Positions 1 to 9,219 are shown, counted from the stretch's first letter. The stretch: 64,000 nucleotides of DNA from Kitasatospora terrestris (GCF_039542905.1 NZ_BAABIS010000001.1:7130001-7194000); one strand, 5' to 3'. Translations and numbers: made by a program. Notes: a model not told the origin generated them from the letters alone.

Positions 1-1
1 G

Positions 2-88
2 GCGCCCATGGGGCGCGGCATGCTCAGCGGCAAGCAGATCACCGAAGCCGTCCCGCCCGCCCTCGTCGCCGTCGTGCCCACTTCCTGA
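2..88 (+). CDS. 3' end of an unidentified gene
   Basis: An open frame enters from the left edge and stops with TGA at 86-88; only the last 28 residues are visible. They end in a segment containing ITEAVPPALVAVV, which loosely resembles the C-terminal 'GNAVPP' motif X of DNA cytosine methyltransferases. The match is too short to name the protein. The frame keeps the C/G-ending codon pattern of the neighbours, so it is probably coding, but the start and function lie outside the window. Confidence 0.35.
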   Translation, partial: APMGRGMLSGKQITEAVPPALVAVVPTS

Positions 89-289
89 CCGCGCCCCGCC
101 GGCCGCGCCGCGGCGCCCCGGTACGTGCGTCCCCAGCCGGGTCCCGGTCGCGTCCTGAGAAAAATCAGGAACCGGCACCCATCCGCGGCCCGTGTCGCGC
201 CGAATGACAGTTGTAAGCCGCCGCCGCGCCGGAACAACCCGCGACGGCCCATTTTCCCAGCAATGGCAAACGATACGAGGAGAATCCCG

Positions 290-943
290 ATGAGCTCCGT
301 CGTCTCCCGACGCACCTCGCTCGCAGCCCTGTTCGCCGCCGGGGCGCTGGCGCTCAGCCTCACTGCCTGCAGCAGTGACTCGTCCGGCTCCGCGGCCTCC
401 CCGACGACGACCCCGTCCTCTGCCGCGTCCTCGGCCGCCGGCTCCGCCGCCTCCGGCGCCGCCATGGCGGACCAGCCGTTCGGCGCCGGGTGTGCGGCCG
501 TGCCGGCGGACGGCGCGGGCTCGTTCGCCGGCATGGCGAAGGACCCCGTCGCCACCGCCGCGTCGAACAACCCCGCCCTGTCCACGCTGGTGACCGCGGT
601 GAAGCAGGCCGGTCTGGTCGACACCCTCAACTCCGCCCAGAACATCACGGTGTTCGCGCCGACCAACGACGCCTTCGCCAAGGTGCCGAAGGACCAGCTG
701 GACGCGCTTCTCGCCGACAAGGCGAAGCTCACCAAGGTCCTCACCTACCACGTGACCCCCGACCGGCTGACCCCGGCGTCCCTGCCCGGTGACCACAAGA
801 CCCTCGAGGGCAGCAACCTCACCGTCACCGGCTCGGGCGAGGCGTTCACCGTCAACGGCAACTCCAAGGTCGTGTGCGGCAACGTGCAGACCTCGAACGC
901 CACCGTCTACATCGTCGACACCGTCCTGATGCCCACCTCCTGA
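290..943 (+). CDS. secreted fasciclin (FAS1) domain lipoprotein
   Basis: A 217-residue protein. The ATG at 290 follows a GAGGAGAA ribosome binding site; the longer open frame upstream has no signal. Residues 1-27 form a lipoprotein signal peptide with lipobox LTAC (Cys27), followed by a Ser/Ala/Thr-rich linker to about residue 75. Residues from about 80 to the end form one FAS1 domain, with the family motifs TVFAPTNDAF and YHVTPDRL and a final VYIVDTVLMP. FAS1 domains mediate cell-surface adhesion or matrix binding; this one should be anchored on the outer face of the membrane. It is followed by a hairpin at 961-985 and looks monocistronic. Confidence 0.9.
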   Translation: MSSVVSRRTSLAALFAAGALALSLTACSSDSSGSAASPTTTPSSAASSAAGSAASGAAMADQPFGAGCAAVPADGAGSFAGMAKDPVATAASNNPALSTLVTAVKQAGLVDTLNSAQNITVFAPTNDAFAKVPKDQLDALLADKAKLTKVLTYHVTPDRLTPASLPGDHKTLEGSNLTVTGSGEAFTVNGNSKVVCGNVQTSNATVYIVDTVLMPTS

Positions 944-960
944 CCGACCGCACCCCGTCG

Positions 961-985
961 GCCGCCGCTCCCCGCGAGCGGCGGC
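961..985 (+). terminator. hairpin terminator after the fasciclin gene
   Basis: A 9-bp perfect stem (961-969 with 977-985) and 7-base loop begin 17 bases after the fasciclin stop codon. There is no T-run, as is usual in GC-rich actinobacteria. Confidence 0.6.
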
Positions 986-1532
986 CGGCAGTGCTGTCCC
1001 CGGCCCCGGACGCCCGTCCAGCCGCACCAGCCCGCCGTGCGGCCAGGACGAACCCAAGCCGTCACGGCTGAAGACGCGGCCCGAAATCCTCCGCCCATGT
1101 CCCACCGAGAGCCGGAAAGCCGGTGCCGTCGCGCTCCTGCTGGAAGACACGGGGTCGTGCTGGCCCCGATCCGAACGCGGCCGTCGAAGCCGCCGGCGAG
1201 CTGCGGCCCGTCGCACTGACCACCGAACCACCCGCGAGGCCCCGCCCGGCGCACCCGTGGCTGCCGCGAGCTGCGGCCGACCCCCCGCTCGGTGCGCACA
1301 TCCGGCCTTGGCACGGCGGGCGCCCTGCCAAGGCCGGACCGGTTGGCCGCATCACCGTTCGAAGGCCGCGGCGCCTGCGCAGTCCGCCGCCACTCGGCAC
1401 ACCGCAGCCCATCTCCTTGCGGGCCCGGCCGGGGAGCGGTCCCCGGCCGGGGAGCGGGTCCGTACCCCGCGTGAGCCCGCGGTGCGTGGGCCGAACGGGG
1501 CGGCGTGCACGGCCGGTTGGACCCACTGCCGA
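986..1532. other. long non-coding stretch
   Basis: About 550 bases with no frame that has a convincing start, ribosome binding site or family signature; the overlapping open frames on both strands are Arg/Pro/Gly-rich shadows. The only structure seen is the inverted repeat at 1301-1338. Confidence 0.5.
1301..1338. repeat. 13-bp inverted repeat
   Basis: TCCGGCCTTGGCA (1301-1313) is exactly complementary to 1326-1338, with a 12-base spacer. It lies about 200 bases beyond the 3' end of the minus-strand GT4 gene, so it could be a distal terminator, but nothing proves this. Confidence 0.5.
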
Positions 1533-3614
1533 TCACTCGTGAGGGCGAGCGCCGGAGGACGGTCCGGTGAGCCGGCTGTATTCGGCGACGAGGGACTCGG
1601 CCATCGTCGACGCCGAGAAGCGCAGGGCCACGCTCTTGCGGCCCTCATCGGCGACACGGGCCAGCTCGCCGTCGGCGAGGTCGGCGAGTGCGGCCAGCCG
1701 CTTCGCCAACGCGGAGGTGGATTCCGTGGGGAGGAGGAAACCGTTGGCGCCGTCATGGATGTAGTGGGGCACGCCTCCGCGCCGTGGGCCTGCCGCGGGG
1801 AGTCCGGAGTCCATCGCTTCGAGGACGGCGAGACCGAACTCCTCCTTGGCGCTGGGGCAGACGTACAGGGCCTGGCCGGCGCGCAGGCCCGCGAGCGTGC
1901 GTTCGAGGAGCCTCACCTGGCGGTTGGGCAGGGCGGGCCACAGGGCGATGTGGCGGCGCGCCTGCGGATGTCCGGAGAGGAGCTTGGCGATCCTGGCCCG
2001 CATCTCGGTCTCGACAGGGGTGGCGCGGGTGGCCGATCCTCCGACCAGCAGCATCGTCGTGGAGCGGTGCAGGCCCGATTCGAGCCAGGCCTCCACCAGC
2101 CTGTCCTGCTGCTTCACGGGGTGCAGACGGCCGACGCTGAGGATCAGGCGCCTGGCGCGTGCCGCGGGGTCGAGGCCGTCGGGCCGGTCGCCGTCCCGGT
2201 AGAGCCGGGCCATGAGGGTGTCGGCGACCTGCTCGTCGCCGGGCATCGGGGTGAAGGGGGGAATCCCTTCCGGCGGGGAGGCGATGCGCCGTGCGGGCGC
2301 CCCGGCGCGGATCTGGGGGAAGTGCTCCGCGAGGTCGCCGTCGCCGGCGCGCCCGGGGATGGCGACCAGCAGGTCGGACCGGGCCACCAGGCGGTCGGCG
2401 ACGAAGATCCGGTGCAGGTCCAGGCGCAGCGCGTCGGCGGGTTCGCTGCGCGAGGTGCGGGGCAGGCCCCGGTGCCGCTCGGTCATGGTGCGGTGCGGAT
2501 CGGGCGTGGCGGTGAACACGAATCGGGCGCCGCGGCGTCGGGCGGCGTCGGCCACGGCCAGCGAACAGTCGTCCGCGAAGCGTGCGTGCACGACGTCCGG
2601 AGCGGCGCCGGGAAGCGCCAGGAGGCGACTCGCCCACCAGGCGACGGCAGGGCGCAGGCACAGCGCCGTCGCAGGATCGACCGGCCCCCCGCCGCGCACC
2701 GGGATCCCCAACGCCCAGTGCCCGGAGCCGATCTGCTCGACCAGCGGACGACCGCGGCGAAGGTGCTCGGAGTCCAGCAGGACGAGGGTGAGGACCCGTG
2801 AGACCTGGCGGGTGGCCGCCATGGCATCGCCCAGGCCGGCGACCAGGACGCTCATCCCCCCGCTGAGACCGACCCCGGGGTCGCCCAGCTGCCCCATCAT
2901 CATCGACTGCGCCGCGACGAGCCCTGCGCCGGTGCGTTCGGGCAGGTCATGGACGGCTCGGCGGAACAGGGCGCCCGGCTGCGCGTCGGGCACCGCCCGC
3001 TCCCAGGCCGCCGACAGCAGCAGTGCCTCGTAGGGGCCGGCGGCGGCGCCTGGGCCGGGCGGCAGGACACGCCCCCCGTCGGGGATGCCGGAGAGGTAGC
3101 GCCAGGCCGCGTGCCGTTCGCGCGGATCCCTGCTGCGGGCTCGGGCGGCGCACTCGGAGGCGGTGAGGGGGCGGAGGGCGTGGGCCTCGGCGAGGTCGAG
3201 CAGGCACGCGGCCTCCGCGGCGGCGACGGGCAGCAGGAGCCTGCTGCGCAGGGCGGAGGTCGCGTGCTCCCGGTGGCCCGCGGCGACGGTGACCGCCCAG
3301 GCTTCGGCGAGGGCGGTCTGCAGCACCGGGGTGCCGCCGGCCGCGGCCACCAGCGTCAGCGGAGCGGTGGGCGTTGCGGATCGCGCGGCCCTGCGCAGGT
3401 CCGCTGCCAGGAGGTCGTCGGGAGGGGGCGTGTGGCCGTTCCGGCGGTGGGGACCGTGGCCGTACTCGGCCCGGGCCAGCAGTGACAGGAGGTCGTCGCC
3501 CTCCGGGACGGGCGCTCCGGGGTTCCACCAGTGGTGGCGCCACCGGGCCGCCACGTCCTCGTGGGGAGTCGCGGAGGGGGTCGCGTCGAACGGAGCGGAG
3601 GTGTCACGCGGCAT
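1533..3614 (-). CDS. GT4-family (sucrose-synthase-like) glycosyltransferase
   Basis: A 693-residue protein; the ATG at 3614 follows GAAGGG. Much longer upstream extension is possible but has no start signal and runs antisense through the neighbouring glycosyltransferase gene. Residues 1 to about 230 are an uncharacterised Ala-rich helical region. A GT-B fold follows: a glycine-rich donor-side motif VGLSGGMSV near 248-256, VGRLHPVKQQ with Lys501, and KEEFGLAVLEAMDSGLPAAG at 590-609 carrying the E-x7-E motif of GT4 enzymes. Spacing and motifs resemble sucrose or sucrose-phosphate synthases. It should transfer a sugar from a nucleotide-sugar in the cytoplasm; donor and acceptor are unknown. It is divergent from the GT1 gene, with a 186-base shared upstream region. 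Confidence 0.8.
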   Translation of the reverse strand: MPRDTSAPFDATPSATPHEDVAARWRHHWWNPGAPVPEGDDLLSLLARAEYGHGPHRRNGHTPPPDDLLAADLRRAARSATPTAPLTLVAAAGGTPVLQTALAEAWAVTVAAGHREHATSALRSRLLLPVAAAEAACLLDLAEAHALRPLTASECAARARSRDPRERHAAWRYLSGIPDGGRVLPPGPGAAAGPYEALLLSAAWERAVPDAQPGALFRRAVHDLPERTGAGLVAAQSMMMGQLGDPGVGLSGGMSVLVAGLGDAMAATRQVSRVLTLVLLDSEHLRRGRPLVEQIGSGHWALGIPVRGGGPVDPATALCLRPAVAWWASRLLALPGAAPDVVHARFADDCSLAVADAARRRGARFVFTATPDPHRTMTERHRGLPRTSRSEPADALRLDLHRIFVADRLVARSDLLVAIPGRAGDGDLAEHFPQIRAGAPARRIASPPEGIPPFTPMPGDEQVADTLMARLYRDGDRPDGLDPAARARRLILSVGRLHPVKQQDRLVEAWLESGLHRSTTMLLVGGSATRATPVETEMRARIAKLLSGHPQARRHIALWPALPNRQVRLLERTLAGLRAGQALYVCPSAKEEFGLAVLEAMDSGLPAAGPRRGGVPHYIHDGANGFLLPTESTSALAKRLAALADLADGELARVADEGRKSVALRFSASTMAESLVAEYSRLTGPSSGARPHE

Positions 3615-3800
3615 CGGGGTGGGCCCTTCGTCGGTGGCGCTGCCACAGACGGTTTCGGAACCGGGCCCCGCATCGGATGGTGCGGGTCGAAGGGAGCGCG
3701 TGGGCGGACCCGCGCATGCCCGCGTGGCATCATCGACAGGAGCGGCACCCGCTCCCGGCCGCCGCCCGCGACCGCTGAACGTGCCGGCAACGGAGGATCC

Positions 3801-5162
3801 GTGCCTCGAGTCGTCGTCATCAGCCCGCCCTTCCGCTCGCACGCCACGCCCCTGAGCGTTCTGGGCGCGGCGCTGCGCGACACCGGGGCGGACGTCACGC
3901 TGGCCTGCGCACCGGCGTTCGCCGGCCTGGCCCGGGCCCACGGCCTCGGCTTCGCCGGGCTCACCGTCACCCGCAACGCCAACACCGGCATCGCGGAGCG
4001 GACGGAGCAGGCCGGCAGCGAAGCCGAACGGCTGCGGGAATTCCTGGACGCGACCCGCACGGGCGCCGTCGCGGCCCTGCTCGCCCAGGCACGTCACCGA
4101 CGGGCCGACATGCTCGCCGACCCCGACCGGATCCTGACGGAGATCCGCGACCTCGACCGGACCGTGCGACCCGACTGGTACCTGGTGGACCAGCTCAGCT
4201 ACCCGGTGACCCTGGCCATGCACTGCCTGGACCTGCCGTACGCCACGTTCTGCCCCGGCCATCCCAGCTACATCCCCGCCGGCCCGGAGGCGTTCTTCGG
4301 ACTGCCGTACGCCTGGCCCGACACCGTCCGCCCGGACCCCGGCGACCTCGCGCACCTCCGAGCGGAAGCGGCCGTGAACGACGAGGCGTTCACCGAGGCG
4401 TTCCACCGCGTGGCCGAACGGCATGCGCCGGACCGGCCCCCGCCCGGACGGGCCTTCGCCCTGTGCTCGCCCCACGCCGTGGTGTTCAACTACCTTCCCC
4501 TGCCGTGGCTTCCTCCCGCCCCGAAGGGCCCGGTGCCCATCTACGCCGGGCACTGCACACCCGAGCCCGCGGAATCCGGGCTGGACGACAGCTGGCGGGC
4601 CACGGTCGACCGCCTGACCTCCGGCGGGCGCCCGCTGGTCCTGATCGCTTTCGGCACCTTCCTCTCCGCCCGCCACGACGTCCTGCGCACGATCGCCCGG
4701 GCAGCACTCGACCACACGGACGCGTCGGTGATCGTCGCAGCGGGCGACCGGGTCGAAGAGCTGGCCCGCGATCCCCGGCTGGCGGCAGCGCCGCCGGAGC
4801 GGCTGCGCATCGCCGAGTCCGTCCCGCAACAGCAGCTCCTGGCGCACACCGCTGTGATGGCGCACCACGGAGGCAACAACTCCTTCACGGAATGCCTGAC
4901 GGCCGGCGTGCCGGCGCTCGTCCTGCCGTTCTCCAGCGACCAGTTCGCCATTGCCCACGATGCCGAGCGAGCCAGCCTCGGCATCTCGGGGGATCCCAAC
5001 ACCGTGGATGTCGAAGCCGCCGGCGCGGCCCTGCGGGAGCTGCTGGCGGCGGGCACGCGCGGGAGTGCGGCCAGGCGCGCCGAGGCCCTCGCCGCGGGCC
5101 CCCGGTTCGCCGCCGAGCGGCTGATCCGTGCGATGCGCGGCGCGACCCGCGCGCCGTCGTAG
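3801..5162 (+). CDS. GT1-family (UGT/MGT-like) glycosyltransferase
   Basis: A 453-residue protein. The GTG at 3801 lies four bases after GGAGG and begins VPRVVVISPPFRSH, the first beta-strand and glycine/histidine loop of a GT-B fold. The C-terminal half holds the donor-binding region: a PQQQLLAHTAVMAHHGGNNS segment and then VPALVLPFSSDQFAIA, equivalent to the UGT signature. The family glycosylates lipids, macrolides or other small molecules; the acceptor here cannot be read from sequence. It is divergent from the GT4 gene, which hints at shared control and perhaps a common glycoside product. Confidence 0.85.
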   Translation: MPRVVVISPPFRSHATPLSVLGAALRDTGADVTLACAPAFAGLARAHGLGFAGLTVTRNANTGIAERTEQAGSEAERLREFLDATRTGAVAALLAQARHRRADMLADPDRILTEIRDLDRTVRPDWYLVDQLSYPVTLAMHCLDLPYATFCPGHPSYIPAGPEAFFGLPYAWPDTVRPDPGDLAHLRAEAAVNDEAFTEAFHRVAERHAPDRPPPGRAFALCSPHAVVFNYLPLPWLPPAPKGPVPIYAGHCTPEPAESGLDDSWRATVDRLTSGGRPLVLIAFGTFLSARHDVLRTIARAALDHTDASVIVAAGDRVEELARDPRLAAAPPERLRIAESVPQQQLLAHTAVMAHHGGNNSFTECLTAGVPALVLPFSSDQFAIAHDAERASLGISGDPNTVDVEAAGAALRELLAAGTRGSAARRAEALAAGPRFAAERLIRAMRGATRAPS

Positions 5163-5276
5163 CCGCACCCGCCCGGCCTCGGAGCGGCCAATGCGTGCGC
5201 AACCGATGCGACTGCCGCTGGGGAGCGGCTGCGCGCAGGCTGAGTCGCAAGGGCATCCCGAGGAGGAGTGATCGCC

Positions 5277-5564
5277 ATGATGATCGTTCGCAAGCTTCAC
5301 GAAGCCGGTATCACCAGTGAGCACGCCTACGCGGCCGCGCTCGGCTCGGTGGGACTCTCCCTGGCGAGCTGGATCGTGTCGATGAAGGCGGAGCAGGCCG
5401 GCATCGAACGCGCCGACCGGTGGGGGATCTTCGTCGGCGAGTGGGCGCCGACCTTCTTCGGCCTGGGCCTGGCCCTCGCGCACTACGAGGACGGGGTCAC
5501 CGGCGGGCCGGAGGGCGACCGCAGTACCCGCTTCGACCGCCGGGTCAGTGCCGGGACCGGCTGA
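5277..5564 (+). CDS. small membrane protein of unknown function
   Basis: A 95-residue protein. AGGAGG at 5261-5266 is ten bases before the ATG at 5277; the in-frame GTG at 5268 is too close to serve. It has two likely membrane segments, AALGSVGLSLASWIVSM and FVGEWAPTFFGLGLALA, separated by a charged loop, and a hydrophilic tail. No family was recognised. Its last 82 bases overlap the 3' end of the convergent MarR gene. Confidence 0.65.
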   Translation: MMIVRKLHEAGITSEHAYAAALGSVGLSLASWIVSMKAEQAGIERADRWGIFVGEWAPTFFGLGLALAHYEDGVTGGPEGDRSTRFDRRVSAGTG

Positions 5565-6190
5565 GGACCCGCCGTCGGCGGTGCCTGCCGGGCGGCCGGC
5601 GAGGCCTTCCGTTCCGACCCGGGCCCGGTGCGGTGCGCGCCGGGCCCGGCTTCCTCTTCGCCTCGGGCCTGCGGCTCGAGGTATCGGCGGTAGGCGGCTG
5701 CCACAAGCTCCAAGTACCTTTTGGCGCCCGCCCGTTCCTCGTCGGTCAGGCCGTCGGCGGCGCCGAGGACCAGGCCCAGCAGCGGCGCGAGTTCGCCCAT
5801 GACGTGCTCGAAGCCGGACGTCGTCACGTCCAGGATCTGACGGCGCCGGTCGTCGGGGTGGGGGCCGCGGGTCAGGTGGCCCTCCGCAACGAGCCGGTTC
5901 ACCGACTGCGTCCCGGCGGCGCTGGTGACTCCGAGCCTTCGCGACAGTTCGACCGGGCCGATCGGCGCCCCGGCGTTCCTGGCGATGAGCACGTGCTCGA
6001 CCGCCTCGACGTTCGTCAGCGGCATGCCGAGCCGCTCGGCGAGTTCGGCGCGCGCCAGCTGGGTGAGGGTCAGGACCTGGCGCAGCGCGGCGGAGAGGTC
6101 GTCACCCGCCGGCGCGCCGGCGCGGGGGAGGGGCCGTGCGGCGGTCCCATCCGCATCGGCCGCGGCTCCGAACGAGTGGTGTTGCGCCAT
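5483..6190 (-). CDS. MarR-family transcriptional regulator
   Basis: A 235-residue protein starting at ATG 6190. Residues about 30-170 form a MarR winged-helix: GPVELSRRLGVTSAAGTQSVNRLVAEGHLTRGPHPDDRRRQ contains the recognition helix and the wing with the conserved D-x-R-R pattern. Residues after about 175 are a Pro/Arg/Ser-rich tail longer than usual, overlapping the convergent gene; it may be dispensable. It is divergently paired with an MMPL exporter across a 63-base gap that contains a palindrome, the classic layout of a MarR repressor controlling efflux and itself. The ligand is unknown. Confidence 0.88.
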   Translation of the reverse strand: MAQHHSFGAAADADGTAARPLPRAGAPAGDDLSAALRQVLTLTQLARAELAERLGMPLTNVEAVEHVLIARNAGAPIGPVELSRRLGVTSAAGTQSVNRLVAEGHLTRGPHPDDRRRQILDVTTSGFEHVMGELAPLLGLVLGAADGLTDEERAGAKRYLELVAAAYRRYLEPQARGEEEAGPGAHRTGPGSERKASPAARQAPPTAGPQPVPALTRRSKRVLRSPSGPPVTPSS

Positions 6191-6219
6191 ACCGGCAATT
6201 CTGACACGGTAGGGATCGC

Positions 6220-6230
6220 TAAGTTACTTA
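6220..6230. promoter_or_regulatory. candidate MarR operator
   Basis: TAAGTTACTTA is a perfect dyad (TAAGT/ACTTA) around one central base, an AT-rich island in the 63-base gap between the marR-like gene and the MMPL gene. Position and symmetry fit an operator overlapping both promoters; binding by the adjacent MarR protein is inferred. Confidence 0.55.
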
Positions 6231-6253
6231 ACGACTCTAGAGGGTGCGTTCCC

Positions 6254-8377
6254 GTGTCCCGAACCACGACCGGCCGCCCGAGCCGGTCCACCGCCAACAG
6301 CGACCACACCGTCGGCCCCGCGCGCCCCCGCGCCGTCGCCTGGCTGGTCCTCCTGCTGACCGTCATCGGCCTGGGCGCCGCCTTCACCCTCGGCCCCTCG
6401 GACGCCACCACCACGGAGGCCACCGGAACCTCCCTCCCCGCCTCCGCCCAGTCCGCCGAGGTCGCCGAGATCGTCAAGACCTTCCCGACCGGTGCCGCCG
6501 CACCCGCGATCGTCGTCTACAGCAACAGCGACGGCAGCCCGCTCACCGCCGACCAGCAGGCGCTCATCACCCAACGGTCCGCAACCCTCGGCACCCTCGG
6601 ACTGGCACCCGGAGCCGCCCGCCCGCAGATCGTCCAGAACAAGGTCGCCACCGTCGCCGTCCTGCTGCCCACCGGGGCGGGCGACGACGAGAACACCGCC
6701 ACCATCGACCGCATCCGCCAGAGCGCCTCCGAAAACCTCACCGCGCCCCTGCAGGCCCAGGTCACCGGCGGACCCGCCGTCCGCGCCGACATCACCAAGG
6801 TCTTCGCCGGCGCCGACAGCACCCTGCTCATCGCCACCGCCTCCGTCGTCGCGGTGCTGCTCCTGATCACCTACCGCAGCCCCGTCCTGTGGCTGGTGCC
6901 GCTGCTCGTCGTCGGCGCCGGCGACCGCATGGCCGGCATCCTGGTCGGCGTCCTCGCCCCGCACGCCGGCGTCGAAGTCGACGCCTCCGCCTCCGGCATC
7001 CTCTCCGTCCTGGTCTTCGGCGCCGGCACGGACTACGCCCTGCTGCTGGTCTCCCGCTACCGCGACGAACTCCACCTCACCGACGACCGGTTCACCGCCA
7101 TGGCACGCGCCTGGCGCGGCACCGCCCCCGCCGTACTCGCCAGCGGGACCACGGTGGTGCTGAGCCTGCTCACGCTGCTGGCCGCCGAACTCACCGGCAA
7201 CCGCGGCCTCGGCTTCGCGGGCGCCGTCGGCATCCTCACCGCCATGCTCTTCGGCCTCGTCGTCCTGCCCGCCGCCCTCGTCCTGCCCGGCCGGTGGCTG
7301 TTCTGGCCGCTGATCCCGAAGGTCGGCGACCCGGTCACCGCCGACCGCCGCGGCCTGTGGTCCCGCATCGGCCAGGGCGTCGCCAAGCGGCCCGCCCAGG
7401 TCGCCCTCGCGGGGACCGCCGTCCTGCTCGTCCTCGCCTCGGGAACGCTCGGCCTCAAGACCGGCCTCGCCCAGGAAGACTCCTTCCGCAAGACCCCCGA
7501 GGCCATCCTCGGACAGCGCACCCTCGCCGCCGTCCAGCCCGCCGGGGCCGTCGACCCCCTGACCCTGGTCTCCACCCCCGCGGCGGCCGACCAGGTCCTC
7601 GAAGCCGCCCGCCAGGTCCCCGGCGTCGTCTCCGTCACCCCCGGAGCCCACACCGACCGCTGGGCCCGCGCCGACGTCGTCCTCGACGCCGCCCCCGGCA
7701 CCGCCGCCTCCGACCGCGCCATCGACCAACTGCGCCGGAGCGTCGCACAGGTCCCCGACTCCCGGGCCCTCGTCGGCGGCACCACCGCAGAGGCCTACGA
7801 CACCTCCCGCGCCAACGCCCACGACACCCGCGTCGTCGTCCCCCTCGTCCTCGCGATCGTCCTGATCGTGCTCGTCGCCCTGCTGCGCGCCGTCGTGGCA
7901 CCGCTCCTGCTGGTCGCGACCGTGATCCTGTCCTACTTCGCCGCCCTCGGCGCCAGCTGGACGATCTTCCGCACGTTCTACGACTTCCCCGCCATGGACA
8001 CCAACGTCCCCCTGCTGTCCTTCCTCTTCCTCGTCGCGTTGGGAGTCGACTACAACATCTTCCTCATCGCCCGCACCCGCGAGGACACCGTCGCCGGCCA
8101 CGACACCCGCCGTGCGGTCCTGCGCGCCCTCGCCTCCACCGGAGGCGTCATCACCAGCGCCGGAATCCTCCTCGCCGCCGTGTTCGCCGTCCTCGGCGTC
8201 CTGCCGCTCATCACCCTCACCCAGATCGGCATCATCGTCGGCATCGGTGTGCTCCTCGACACCCTCCTGGTGCGCACCGTCCTCGTTCCCGCGCTGGTCC
8301 TGCTCACCGGGCGGCGCTTCTGGTGGCCCGGCGAGCCCGAGACCGCCCGCCCCGCGAAGGAACCCTCGACCACCTGA
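6254..8377 (+). CDS. MMPL/RND-family membrane exporter
   Basis: A 707-residue protein; the GTG at 6254 follows AGAGGG and gives VSRTTTGRPSRST before the first membrane helix at about 33-55. Two repeats follow, each an external domain of about 150 residues and a block of five or six helices, the MMPL layout. The motif GAGTDYALLLVSRYRDEL in the first block and ALGVDYNIFLIARTRED in the second carry the paired Asp-Tyr residues of the proton relay. It should export a lipid or drug using the proton gradient. Control by the divergent MarR gene is likely; no periplasmic partner or second pump gene is present. Confidence 0.9.
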   Translation: MSRTTTGRPSRSTANSDHTVGPARPRAVAWLVLLLTVIGLGAAFTLGPSDATTTEATGTSLPASAQSAEVAEIVKTFPTGAAAPAIVVYSNSDGSPLTADQQALITQRSATLGTLGLAPGAARPQIVQNKVATVAVLLPTGAGDDENTATIDRIRQSASENLTAPLQAQVTGGPAVRADITKVFAGADSTLLIATASVVAVLLLITYRSPVLWLVPLLVVGAGDRMAGILVGVLAPHAGVEVDASASGILSVLVFGAGTDYALLLVSRYRDELHLTDDRFTAMARAWRGTAPAVLASGTTVVLSLLTLLAAELTGNRGLGFAGAVGILTAMLFGLVVLPAALVLPGRWLFWPLIPKVGDPVTADRRGLWSRIGQGVAKRPAQVALAGTAVLLVLASGTLGLKTGLAQEDSFRKTPEAILGQRTLAAVQPAGAVDPLTLVSTPAAADQVLEAARQVPGVVSVTPGAHTDRWARADVVLDAAPGTAASDRAIDQLRRSVAQVPDSRALVGGTTAEAYDTSRANAHDTRVVVPLVLAIVLIVLVALLRAVVAPLLLVATVILSYFAALGASWTIFRTFYDFPAMDTNVPLLSFLFLVALGVDYNIFLIARTREDTVAGHDTRRAVLRALASTGGVITSAGILLAAVFAVLGVLPLITLTQIGIIVGIGVLLDTLLVRTVLVPALVLLTGRRFWWPGEPETARPAKEPSTT

Positions 8378-8542
8378 ATCGGCGGGACGGCGCGCCGACC
8401 CCCCTGCGGCGCGCCGTCCCGCCCCCGACCTGTCCACGGACCGCCCCGAGGAGCGGACCGTGCCCACGCCCCGCGAACCGTTCGCCGGAGCGAGGTCGCC
8501 GGCCACGTGCACCGCCGCCGGAGCGGCGTCACCGGGTCGGCC

Positions 8543-9046
8543 TCACGTGTTGCGCACCGCGATGTCGGCGGAGAGGGCGGTGGCGAACAGCGACCACGTC
8601 GCGTACGGCACCAGCACGCGCGCCGCCGTGGCGTCGATCCGGGCGCTGCGGCGGACGAGGTCGGCGTTGGAGATGTCGAGCAGGAGGGTGGAAGCGGCCG
8701 CGGCCCATGGTCGGTGGAAGCGGAAGAAGAGCCAGGACCACGAGGCGTTGACCGCGAGGTTCACGCCCAGGCTGAACGCGTAGTGCCGGCGGCGGGCCCC
8801 GTCGGCGCGGGCCAGGGCGCGCCCGCCGGCGTACGCGATCGAGGCGTACAGCGGGGTCCACACGGCGCCGAACAGCCACGAGGGCGGCTGCCAGGCCGGT
8901 TTGGCCAGCCGGCGGTACCAGTCGCTGCCGCCCCCGCTGGGGATCGAGGCCGTGGTGGCGGCGACGGCCACCGCCGCAGTGGCCGCCGCATGGGCCCGCC
9001 ACGTCGGCGCGGACGGTGCCCCGGCAGATTCGCTGAGCTGTCTCAT
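8543..9046 (-). CDS. tspO: TspO/MBR-family membrane protein
   Basis: A 167-residue protein with five predicted membrane helices. Family signatures are WYRRLAKPAWQPPSWLFGAV (loop 1, WxPP-type), LAVNASWSWLFF, and YATWSLFATAL near the C terminus. TspO proteins bind tetrapyrroles or sterols and are linked to oxidative-stress handling. The start ATG at 9046 is chosen by the family length. It stands alone, facing the MMPL gene. Confidence 0.9.
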   Translation of the reverse strand: MRQLSESAGAPSAPTWRAHAAATAAVAVAATTASIPSGGGSDWYRRLAKPAWQPPSWLFGAVWTPLYASIAYAGGRALARADGARRRHYAFSLGVNLAVNASWSWLFFRFHRPWAAAASTLLLDISNADLVRRSARIDATAARVLVPYATWSLFATALSADIAVRNT

Positions 9047-9219
9047 GAGGGGCTTCTTCCCCGGACCTCACGCAACTCACCCGGTTGATTTTCGGCGCCT
9101 GGGGCCCCGGCGGCCGCCCCGCCCGGTGGGGCGGACCGCGCGTCGGAGGGACGGTGGGAACGCGTCCCAGGAACGGCGGGCCTGCCGGCCGCGGTCGAGG
9201 CGCGCGCGGGACGACGGAG

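Noticed and set aside
3615..5483. N-terminal extension of the GT4 gene to a 1316-residue protein
   Set aside because: The extension is Gly/Arg/Val-rich, runs antisense through the GT1 gene and has no start signal; ATG 3614 has a ribosome binding site.
6224..8512. Long open frame on the minus strand (762 codons) opposite the MMPL gene
   Set aside because: Its product is almost entirely Gly/Asp/Glu/Val-rich low complexity, the usual antisense shadow of a GC-rich gene; the plus-strand frame has clear membrane helices and family motifs.
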